Source: Planctomycetota bacterium (GTDB lineage Bacteria; Planctomycetota; Phycisphaerae; Phycisphaerales; UBA1924). Taken from it: DNA of 32,267 nucleotides. A program made the position numbers and the translations under genes. Within the stretch, counting starts at the first letter, position 1. Each line of letters starts with the position of its first letter. The stretch is taken from positions 1-32,267 of the forward strand of contig CAUJHH010000057.1 in NCBI GenBank assembly GCA_963204725.1. The letters run 5' to 3'. This document shows positions 26,367-32,267 of the stretch, in pieces. The notes below the pieces were generated by a model. It saw only the letters and a list, made by a program, of their open reading frames with translations, was not told the origin of the DNA and searched no databases.

Positions 26367-27980
26367 ATGTCGAAGAAGCAGATCATGTACAAGGACGCCG
26401 CCCTCCTCGAGATGAAGAAGGGTGTCGACCAGCTCGCCGAAGCAGTCAAGTGCACCATGGGCCCGAGCGGCCGCCACGTCATCATCGAAAAGTCCTACGG
26501 CGGCCCGCACGTCACCAAGGACGGCGTCTCCGTCTCGAAGGAGATCTCCCTGCCCGAGCCCTTCGCCTCCATGGGCGCGAAGCTCGTGAACGAGGTCGCC
26601 AAGAAGACCGCCGACAAGGCCGGCGACGGCACCACCGCCGCCACCGTCCTCGCACAGGCCATCTTCACCGAGGGCCTCCGTGTCGTCGCGACCGGTGCCA
26701 ACGCCGTCCAGGTCCAGCGAGGAATCAACAGAGCCGCCGAAGCCGCTGCCGAAGCCATTACAGGCATGGCCGTCAAGTGCAAGGGCAAGGAAGACTACAA
26801 GAAGATCGCCTCCGTCTCCGCCAACCACGACACCGAGGTCGGCGAGCTCATCGCCGAAGCGATCTCCAAGGTCGGCGCCGACGGCGTCGTCGAGGTCGAA
26901 GAGGGCAAGTCCGCCGAGACCACGCTCGACTACGTCGAGGGCATGCAGTTCGATAAGGGCTACCTCTCTCCCTACTTCATGACCGATCCCAAGACCGCTG
27001 AGGCCGTCCTCGAAGATTGCTACATCCTCATCCACGAGAAGAAGATCAGCAACCTCACCGACTTCCTCCCCTTCCTCAACAAGGTCGCCACCAGCGGCAA
27101 GCCCATCCTCGTCATCGCCGAAGAGGTCGAGAACGAAGCGCTCGCCGCCCTCGTCGTCAACCGCCTCCGCGGCGTCCTCAAGATCTGCGCCGTCAAGGCC
27201 CCCGGCTTCGGCGACCGCCGCAAGGCCATGCTCGGCGACATCGCCGTCCTCACCGGAGGCACCTTCTTCGCCGAAGACATCGGCCGCTCGCTCGAATCCA
27301 TCGAGATCTCCGAGCTCGGCCGCGCCAAGAAGGTCATCATCACCAAGGACGACACCACGATCATCGAGGGCGCGGGCAAGAAGTCCGAGATCACCGCCCG
27401 TGCGTCACAGATCAAGGCCCAGCACGACAAGTCCACCAGCGACTACGACAAGGAGAAGCTGATGGAGCGTCACGCCAAGCTCACGGGCGGCGTCGCCATG
27501 ATCCGCGTCGGCGGCTCCAGCGAGATCGCCATGAAGGCCAAGAAGGACCTCGTCGACGACGCGCTCCACGCGACCCGCGCCGCCGCCAAGGAGGGCTACG
27601 TCCCCGGTGGCGGCGTCGCCATCATCCGCGCCCAGGAGGCGATGACCGCCGCCCAGAAGAAGGCCAAGGGCGACGAGAAGCTCGGCTTCGACATCGTCCT
27701 CGCCGCCGTTGAGAAGTGCGCGTGGCAGATCGCCGTCAACGCCGGCTACGACGGCGACCTCATCGTCGAGGAAGTGAAGTCGGGCAAGGGCTCCTACGGC
27801 TTCAATGCCGCGACGGGTGAGTACGGCGATCTCGTCAAGATGGGCATCATCGACCCGGCGCTCGTCGCCAAGAGCGCGCTCGTCAACGCCGCAAGCGTCG
27901 CGGGCCTCATGCTCACCACCGACGTGATGATGACCGAACTGAAGGACGAGCAGGAAGCGACCACCGGCTCTGTCTCCTGA
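26367..27980 (+). CDS. groEL: Chaperonin GroEL, copy 2 (divergent)
   Basis: This second GroEL has 537 residues and a strong ribosome-binding site, GAGGTGA at 26356-26362, 4 nt before the ATG. GDGTT with Asp87, [11 protein letters not shown] and VPGGG are intact, so it should bind and hydrolyse ATP. The ATP-site segment reads TMGPSGRH (30-37), where copy 1 and E. coli have TLGP(R/K)GRN. Unlike copy 1, the apical segment is canonical: [10 protein letters not shown], with Tyr199, Tyr203 and Phe204. The tail ends in TTGSVS without Gly-Gly-Met repeats or His. It follows the sulfotransferase genes after 98 bp and precedes dnaJ and grpE. The two GroELs differ throughout, so they are old paralogues or one was acquired; they probably have different client sets or expression conditions. 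Confidence 0.96.
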   Translation: MSKKQIMYKDAALLEMKKGVDQLAEAVKCTMGPSGRHVIIEKSYGGPHVTKDGVSVSKEISLPEPFASMGAKLVNEVAKKTADKAGDGTTAATVLAQAIFTEGLRVVATGANAVQVQRGINRAAEAAAEAITGMAVKCKGKEDYKKIASVSANHDTEVGELIAEAISKVGADGVVEVEEGKSAETTLDYVEGMQFDKGYLSPYFMTDPKTAEAVLEDCYILIHEKKISNLTDFLPFLNKVATSGKPILVIAEEVENEALAALVVNRLRGVLKICAVKAPGFGDRRKAMLGDIAVLTGGTFFAEDIGRSLESIEISELGRAKKVIITKDDTTIIEGAGKKSEITARASQIKAQHDKSTSDYDKEKLMERHAKLTGGVAMIRVGGSSEIAMKAKKDLVDDALHATRAAAKEGYVPGGGVAIIRAQEAMTAAQKKAKGDEKLGFDIVLAAVEKCAWQIAVNAGYDGDLIVEEVKSGKGSYGFNAATGEYGDLVKMGIIDPALVAKSALVNAASVAGLMLTTDVMMTELKDEQEATTGSVS

Positions 27981-28024
27981 TCGAAACGCGAGCGCAAGCG
28001 AGCGAACAACAAACCAATCCCGCG

Positions 28025-28046
28025 CCACGAGTCGAGAGGCTCGTGG
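28025..28046 (+). terminator. GNRA-tetraloop hairpin downstream of groEL copy 2
   Basis: CCACGAGTC pairs with GGCTCGTGG as a 9-bp stem (one G-T wobble) closed by a GAGA tetraloop, 44 nt past the groEL stop. There is no T-run. It could be a transcript end, a processing site or an mRNA-stabilising structure in the 148-bp gap before dnaJ. Confidence 0.45.
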
Positions 28047-28085
28047 AGCGATTCACCGCGAGCGTCGTCACATGAGCCTCCGCTT

Positions 28086-28117
28086 CGTGACTCCGTGACT
28101 CTCTGACTCCGTGACTT
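28086..28117 (+). repeat. Four tandem octamers upstream of dnaJ
   Basis: Four consecutive 8-bp units, CGTGACTC, CGTGACTC, TCTGACTC and CGTGACTT, end 11 bp before the dnaJ ATG at 28129. The 5'-untranslated position means copy-number change could alter dnaJ translation or transcription. The block is clear in the sequence; any function is unknown. Confidence 0.8.
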
Positions 28118-28128
28118 CTGGGATCCTC

Positions 28129-29295
28129 ATGCCCACCACCCGCGACTATTACGAGATCCTCACCGTCGAGCGCACCGCCGATGGCGAGGAGATCAAACGC
28201 TCCTATCGCCGCCTGGCGATGAAGTACCACCCGGACCGCAACCCCGGCGATGCCGAGGCCGAGCAGAAGTTCAAGGAAGCCGCCGAGGCCTACGAGGTCC
28301 TCTCCGACGATTCCAAGCGCAAGATCTACGACCAGTACGGCCACGAAGGCCTCCGAGGCCGGGGCGGCCCCGCGACCCACGACTTCAGCCGCATGCACGC
28401 CGAGGACATCTTCTCGATGTTCAACGACATCTTCGGTGGCGGCGGCATGGGCGGAGGCCGGGGCGGCCAGCAGCGCCGCGGCCCCTCGCGCGGCTACGAC
28501 CTCGAGACCGAAGTCCAGATCTCACTCGAAGAGGTCCTGAAGGGCTGCGAACGCGACGTCGAGTTCACACGAATGGATGTCTGCGAGAAGTGCACCGGCT
28601 CCGGCGCAAAGCCCGGCTCCAAACCCGAGAAGTGCCCCACCTGTGGCGGCCAGGGCAAGGTCCAGCAGACCGGCCTCGGTGGCATGTTCCGCATGGTCAC
28701 CGCATGCCCCAACTGCAAGGGACGCGGGACCATCATCAAGGATCTCTGCGACGGCTGCCGTGGTCGCGGCCGCGTCCCCAAGAAGCGCAAGCTCACCGTC
28801 AAGATCCCCGCCGGTGTGCAGGAGGGCATGGCCGTCCGCGTCGCCGGCGAGGGCGAGCCCCCCGCGCAGGAGATCTCGCCCGACGGCCAGGGAGTCCGTG
28901 GCGATCTGCACGTCGTCATCCGCGTGGAGGACCACTCGCTCTTCGAGCGCGACGGGGAGAACTGCGACAACCTCACGCTCCAGATGCCCATCACCTACAC
29001 CCAGGCCGCGCTCGGCGCCGACATCAAGATCCCCACGCTCGACGGCGAGCACACGCTCCGCGTTGCCAAAGGCACCGCCTACGGCACGATCTTCCGCATC
29101 GAGGGCAAGGGCCTGCCGAACCTCCGCACGGCCCGCCGGGGCGACATGCTCGTCGGCGTGACCATCGAGGTCCCCCGCAAGCTCTCGGGCGAACAGGAGT
29201 CGCTGCTGCGCAAGCTCGCCGCCCTCGAAAACCACGACGTGCTTCCGGAGAGCGAGGGCTTCTGGAAAAAGGTGAAAGACTTTCTCAATCCTTGA
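28129..29295 (+). CDS. dnaJ: Chaperone DnaJ (class A Hsp40)
   Basis: DnaJ delivers unfolded clients to DnaK and stimulates its ATPase. From ATG 28129 the protein has 388 residues. The J domain (about 5-70) contains HPD at 34-36. A Gly-rich linker (about 103-120) follows. The zinc domain has all four CxxCxGxG repeats, with cysteine pairs 152/155, 169/172, 193/196 and 207/210. The C-terminal client-binding domains end near KDFLNP. Class A membership is therefore secure. GTG 28111 would add 6 residues but lies in the octamer repeat. No dnaK is present in the window, so its partner is encoded elsewhere. grpE follows after 58 bp. Confidence 0.97.
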   Translation: MPTTRDYYEILTVERTADGEEIKRSYRRLAMKYHPDRNPGDAEAEQKFKEAAEAYEVLSDDSKRKIYDQYGHEGLRGRGGPATHDFSRMHAEDIFSMFNDIFGGGGMGGGRGGQQRRGPSRGYDLETEVQISLEEVLKGCERDVEFTRMDVCEKCTGSGAKPGSKPEKCPTCGGQGKVQQTGLGGMFRMVTACPNCKGRGTIIKDLCDGCRGRGRVPKKRKLTVKIPAGVQEGMAVRVAGEGEPPAQEISPDGQGVRGDLHVVIRVEDHSLFERDGENCDNLTLQMPITYTQAALGADIKIPTLDGEHTLRVAKGTAYGTIFRIEGKGLPNLRTARRGDMLVGVTIEVPRKLSGEQESLLRKLAALENHDVLPESEGFWKKVKDFLNP

Positions 29296-29316
29296 ACACT
29301 CCTTCTGATCGCTTCA

Positions 29317-29331
29317 GGCGGCTGGGCCGCC
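29317..29331 (+). promoter_or_regulatory. Hairpin between dnaJ and grpE
   Basis: GGCGGC, a TGG loop and GCCGCC form a perfect GC-only 6-bp stem in the 58-bp gap, 22 nt before the grpE start. No T-run follows. It may attenuate read-through or set the relative levels of dnaJ and grpE. Confidence 0.35.
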
Positions 29332-29353
29332 CACAACCAACGCAGGTGCAGAC

Positions 29354-29974
29354 ATGAAGAAAAAGGACCACAGCGAGAATCCCAAGCCCGATGCTCATTC
29401 CGGACACCAGATGCCTCCCGAGGGGCAAGCCATCCCCGAGCACGACATCTCCGATGCCGGCGCGTGGGGAGAGGAGTGGGGGCCCGAGAGTGCGGAAGCC
29501 GCGATCGAGCGCGTCTCGGCGCTCGAAGCCGAGCTCGACGACACAAAGAACAAGCTCCTCCGCACCGTCGCCGATTATCAGAACAGCCAGCGCCGCGCCC
29601 TCCAGAACGAGCAGCAGGCCAAGGCCGACGGCGTCTCGCGCATCGTCTCGGATGTCGCCATCATCCTCGACCACTTCGACCTTGCGATGGGCCAGGACCC
29701 CGCCAAGGTGACATCTGAGCAGCTCATTGGTGGCGTCCGTGTCATCCGCGAGGAGCTCGTGAAGGTCCTCGGCCGCAACGGCGTCTCCCTGATCGAGCCC
29801 GAGCCCAACGACGAGTTCCAGCCCGGCCGCCACGAGGCCGTGATGCAGCAGCCCGCCGAGGGCATCACCCCCGGCCACATCGTCTCCACCTTCCAGCCCG
29901 GCTTCCTCCTCACCATGCTCACCGGCGAGCGCGTCATCCGACCCGCCAAGGTCGCCGTCGCGCCCACCGCCTGA
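29354..29974 (+). CDS. grpE: Nucleotide exchange factor GrpE
   Basis: GrpE releases ADP from DnaK. The 206-residue protein has a charged, disordered N-terminus with several His (about 1-45), then a long helix (about 48-100, ALEAELDDTKNKLLRTVADYQNSQRRALQNE in part), a four-helix segment with VSDVAIILDHFDLAMG (about 98-113), and a C-terminal beta domain with FQPGRHEAVMQQP (about 154-166) and VSTFQPGFLL...RVIRPAKVAV. This layout is typical of GrpE. Its position after dnaJ supports a heat-shock cluster, although dnaK is missing nearby. The last base of the stop is 16 bp before the zinc-ribbon gene. Confidence 0.95.
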   Translation: MKKKDHSENPKPDAHSGHQMPPEGQAIPEHDISDAGAWGEEWGPESAEAAIERVSALEAELDDTKNKLLRTVADYQNSQRRALQNEQQAKADGVSRIVSDVAIILDHFDLAMGQDPAKVTSEQLIGGVRVIREELVKVLGRNGVSLIEPEPNDEFQPGRHEAVMQQPAEGITPGHIVSTFQPGFLLTMLTGERVIRPAKVAVAPTA

Positions 29975-29990
29975 TCGACGACAACACACC

Positions 29991-30407
29991 ATGCCCACCT
30001 ACGACTACAAGTGCAACGCCTGCAAGCACCGCTTCGAGCTCTTCCAGTCCATGAAGGACTCCGCGAAGCGCAAGTGCCCCAAGTGCGGCAAGAACGCGCT
30101 CGAGCGTCTGATCGGCACCGGTGCCGCCATCCTCTTCAAGGGCTCCGGCTTCTACGAGACAGACTACCGCTCCGAGTCCTACAGAAAGTCCGCCGACGCC
30201 GAGAAGAGCACCGCCTCGACAGACTCCAAGGCGGATTCCAAGCCCGACGCCAAGTCGGACACAAAGCCCGACACCAAGTCTGAGTCCAAACAGGACTCCA
30301 AGCCAGAATCGAAGTCGCCTCCTAAGTCCTCTCCAGCCAAAGCGGACAAGCCCACCTCGAGCAAGTCCACCTCCAAGCACTCCAAGCGCCGCAAATCCTC
30401 GAAGTAG
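29991..30407 (+). CDS. FmdB-family zinc ribbon protein with a Lys/Ser/Asp low-complexity tail
   Basis: The first 45 residues form a zinc ribbon of the FmdB regulatory-protein family: the opening MPTYDYKCNACKHRFE and a second pair in KCPKCG give Cys8, Cys11, Cys29 and Cys32. The segment GTGAAILFKGSGFYETDYR (about 42-60) is also typical of the family. From about residue 64 to 138 the protein is a disordered tail built of repeated (D/E)SK and PKS units, ending in a basic KRRKSSK. FmdB-type proteins are small and often encoded near translation or stress genes; their biochemical role is not established. It follows grpE by 16 bp and is probably part of the same transcript. Confidence 0.9.
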   Translation: MPTYDYKCNACKHRFELFQSMKDSAKRKCPKCGKNALERLIGTGAAILFKGSGFYETDYRSESYRKSADAEKSTASTDSKADSKPDAKSDTKPDTKSESKQDSKPESKSPPKSSPAKADKPTSSKSTSKHSKRRKSSK

Positions 30408-30453
30408 TCTCGCCCTTCTCACCCGCTCTCCGTCTGCTCCTCCGTATCTTTCG

Positions 30454-30512
30454 CTTCGCGTCTTCGCGACCTTCGCGTTCAGACTCCTCCCTCTCCGCGC
30501 TCATCTGCGTCC
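30454..30512 (+). repeat. Intergenic TTCGCG-type degenerate repeats before acpS
   Basis: Three CTTCGCG units (30454-30460, 30462-30468 and 30471-30477) are followed by related CTCCGCG and TCTGCGT units. The block fills most of the 111-bp gap between the FmdB gene and acpS. Such short intergenic arrays resemble dispersed families seen in other bacterial genomes, but whether this one is dispersed cannot be judged from a single window. Confidence 0.5.
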
Positions 30513-30518
30513 TCTTCC

Positions 30519-30911
30519 ATGTCACCTGCCAACCACATCCTCGGCCACGGCATCGACCTCATGCCCGTCGAACGCCTCCAGCGTTCCATCGACGACCACG
30601 GCGACCGATTCCTCGAGCGCGTCTTCACACCAGCCGAACTCGCATACAACGCCGCCCACGCCCGCCGCGTCGAGCACCTCACCGGCCGCTTCGCCGCCAA
30701 GGAAGCCGTCATGAAGGCCCTCGGCACCGGCTGGTCCGGCGGCATCGCATGGACCGACGTCGAGATCCTCGCCACCGCTGGCCCGCCCACGGTGAGACTC
30801 CACAACGAGGCCGCACGCGTTGCCGCTTCGCTCGCCATCACGACCTGGCATCTCTCTATCTCGCACGCCGGCGGCTTCGCCATCGCATCCGCCATCGCGT
30901 GCGGCTCGTGA
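30519..30911 (+). CDS. acpS: Holo-[acyl-carrier-protein] synthase
   Basis: AcpS moves 4'-phosphopantetheine from CoA onto apo-ACP, activating it for fatty-acid synthesis. The 130-residue protein matches AcpS in length and motifs. GHGIDLMPVERL (9-20) contains the Mg-binding Asp13. FTPAEL, then GRFAAKEAVMKALGTG with Glu62 as the second metal ligand, and LSISHAGG (112-119) are all family hallmarks. It starts 111 bp after the FmdB gene across the TTCGCG repeats, with no clear ribosome-binding site, and is followed by an 86-bp gap. Confidence 0.95.
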   Translation: MSPANHILGHGIDLMPVERLQRSIDDHGDRFLERVFTPAELAYNAAHARRVEHLTGRFAAKEAVMKALGTGWSGGIAWTDVEILATAGPPTVRLHNEAARVAASLAITTWHLSISHAGGFAIASAIACGS

Positions 30912-30956
30912 CAACGAGACGCTGGCGATGACGCTTCACGCCCCTCTCCAACTCGC

Positions 30957-30962
30957 TAGAGT
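30957..30962 (+). promoter_or_regulatory. Candidate -10 element (TAGAGT) for the 30998 gene
   Basis: TAGAGT lies 35 nt before ATG 30998. A weak -35-like TTCACG sits 16 bp upstream at 30935-30940. Unlike the leaderless cases, a purine-rich GGAAAAGG precedes this ATG, as expected for a leadered transcript. Confidence 0.35.
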
Positions 30963-30997
30963 GATCGCTCGCACCGATCCCACGCCACGGAAAAGGC

Positions 30998-31975
30998 ATG
31001 CCGACGAAACTCCCCAAGATCCTGATGACCGACGTCGTCCGCTCGACCCACCAGGGCGACAGCCACGGCGGCGTCTATCTCATCGATCTCGAATCCGAGA
31101 GCGTCGACAAGCAGCTCGACTGGAACACCATCGATATCAACTGGGAAGGGCGTGGCGGCGATCGGGGCCTCCGCGGCATCGCCTTCTGGCGCGACCGCAT
31201 CATCATCGCTGCCAGCGACGAGATCTACTTCTTCGACCAGCGATTCAATCGCCTCGGCTCAGCCCGCAACCCCTATCTCGGACTCTGCCATGAGATCTGG
31301 GTCGACGGCGACCGCCTCATCCTCACCTCGACCGGCTTCGACTCAATCCTGGAATACGACCTCACAGCCGATCGCTTCGTCTCCGGTCTCGCGATCCGCC
31401 TCAACATCGATCCCACCAAGACCACCACCGTCGGTCCAAAGGACCTGGCCATCACCCCGTTCGATCCCAGCACAACGGGTGGCCCCTCCCCCGGCGACAC
31501 GACGCACATCAACAGCGTCAGCCGCGCAAACGGCATGACATTCATCGCCGGCGTGCAGCTCCCCGTCATGTTCGTCTCCGATGGCAAACGCGTCGGCACA
31601 TTCGCCCGCCTCCCGACCTGGACCCACAATGCCCGTCCCTGGCGCGACGGCGTGATCTACAACAGCACCGGCCAGGAGCGGGTCTGCTTCTCCGGTCGCG
31701 ACGGCACGCTCCGCGCCTCGATCGAGATCCACAAGCACGACCCCGCGACCCTCACCAACACCAATCTCACCAGCGATATCGCACGCCCCAACTTCGGTCG
31801 GGGCCTCGCCCACTGGACCGGAGATCCCGATCAACCCGGGATCCTCGTGGGCGGCTCGTCCCCCTCAACCGTCAGCGTCTTCGACATCGACAGGTCTCAG
31901 CGCATCAAGACCATCTCATTCGGCAACGATGTCCGCAACGCGCCGCACGGCCTCGCCGTCTGGCCCTTCGACTGA
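30998..31975 (+). CDS. Probable beta-propeller protein of unknown function
   Basis: The 325-residue protein has no signal peptide and reads as successive beta-sheet blades: ILMTDVVRS...GGVYLIDLE, GLRGIAFWRDRIIIAASDEIYFFD, HEIWVDGDRLILTSTGFDSILEYDL, HINSVSRANGMTFIAGVQ, THNARPWRDGVIYNSTGQERVCF, then a GRGLAHW...GILVGGSSPSTVSVFD blade and a final HGLAVWPFD. The repeated strand-turn-strand pattern with His and Trp at blade edges fits a six-bladed propeller of the kind seen in DUF4915-like or NHL-like proteins. No catalytic motif is recognisable. It stands alone between acpS and a MATE transporter, so context gives no role. Confidence 0.75.
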   Translation: MPTKLPKILMTDVVRSTHQGDSHGGVYLIDLESESVDKQLDWNTIDINWEGRGGDRGLRGIAFWRDRIIIAASDEIYFFDQRFNRLGSARNPYLGLCHEIWVDGDRLILTSTGFDSILEYDLTADRFVSGLAIRLNIDPTKTTTVGPKDLAITPFDPSTTGGPSPGDTTHINSVSRANGMTFIAGVQLPVMFVSDGKRVGTFARLPTWTHNARPWRDGVIYNSTGQERVCFSGRDGTLRASIEIHKHDPATLTNTNLTSDIARPNFGRGLAHWTGDPDQPGILVGGSSPSTVSVFDIDRSQRIKTISFGNDVRNAPHGLAVWPFD

Positions 31976-31999
31976 CGCATCTCCGGCCCGCGCTCCCTG

Positions 32000-32005
32000 T
32001 ACCAT
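32000..32005 (+). promoter_or_regulatory. Candidate -10 element (TACCAT) for the MATE gene
   Basis: TACCAT followed by CCC repeats the string seen before sucA. It lies 45 nt before GTG 32051. No firm -35 is visible. Confidence 0.3.
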
Positions 32006-32050
32006 CCCCACCCGGGAGGCATCAAAGCCCGACCCGAGTCGGAGTGCCAC

Positions 32051-32267
32051 GTGCCGCCCGATCCCAACCCGCCGAAGCCATCCGCAGCCGAAGGCGTCAC
32101 GCCCCTCAACCCGGATTCCATCGATCCCTCCGAAGAGTTCGTCTCCGCGCCCATTCGGTCGAGGCCCTCCGGGCTCACCGCCGACGGACGCCTCCGCGCC
32201 GGCAAGCTCGCCGGGCTCACCATGCGCCAGGCGATCTGGATCCTCTCCTGGCCCATCCTCGCCGAAT
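32051..32267 (+). CDS. MATE-family efflux transporter, N-terminal part; 3' end outside window
   Basis: Only the first 72 codons are present. GTG 32051 is preceded by GGAG at 32041-32044 (spacing 6). A Pro/Ser-rich cytoplasmic leader of about 50 residues precedes GRLRAGKLAGLTMRQAIWILSWPILAE, which matches the start of the first membrane helix of MATE (multidrug and toxic compound extrusion) antiporters, in particular the WPILAE segment. The long leader is unusual for the family. With so little sequence, substrate and subfamily cannot be judged. Confidence 0.6.
   Translation, partial: MPPDPNPPKPSAAEGVTPLNPDSIDPSEEFVSAPIRSRPSGLTADGRLRAGKLAGLTMRQAIWILSWPILAE

Overview
The window is a high-GC chromosomal segment from a Gram-negative-type bacterium, most likely a member of the Planctomycetota and perhaps of the Phycisphaerae. 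The evidence is indirect: lipoboxes and an outer-membrane secretin, two divergent GroEL genes, a DUF2752 protein, a block of sulfotransferases, and very dense coding with GTG starts and 4-bp start/stop overlaps. There is no rRNA, tRNA, CRISPR array or recognisable insertion sequence, so the placement is inference.

Region 1 (1-9300) holds the 3' part of a giant secretin gene. At least 30 divergent copies of a secretin N-domain-like module (about 65-110 residues each) precede one ordinary C-terminal secretin pore domain. The array already runs off the left edge. A small lipoprotein gene overlaps the secretin stop by 4 bp. Region 2 (9379-14643) holds a stand-alone phosphate-transport ATPase (pstB) and then sucA-sucB, the E1 and E2 subunits of 2-oxoglutarate dehydrogenase, without lpd.

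Region 3 (14654-19669, minus strand) contains nuoA, an EAL-domain c-di-GMP phosphodiesterase, and a tight run of DUF2752 membrane protein, two related lipoproteins, a glycosyltransferase-like protein and a low-molecular-weight protein-tyrosine phosphatase. The last five look like an operon acting at the cell envelope or on a polysaccharide.

Region 4 (19695-30407) is a proteostasis block: a small unknown gene, groEL copy 1 behind a candidate operator/promoter, a DedA membrane protein, groES, a sulfotransferase, a double-domain sulfotransferase, groEL copy 2, dnaJ, grpE and an FmdB-type zinc ribbon protein. The two sulfotransferase genes sit between groES and groEL copy 2. GroEL copy 1 has a histidine-rich tail and altered apical residues, while copy 2 keeps the apical tyrosines. 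No dnaK or hrcA is present.

Region 5 (30454-32267) holds acpS, a probable beta-propeller protein of unknown function, and the start of a MATE-family transporter that runs off the right edge. A recurring TA(C/G)NNT hexamer lies upstream of several genes, often only 6-8 nt from the start codon, which suggests leaderless transcription. The most unusual items are the giant secretin, the sulfotransferase/chaperone cluster, and the operator-like repeat upstream of groEL copy 1. No intergenic gap exceeds 300 bp; the largest are 20208-20447 and 19041-19270.
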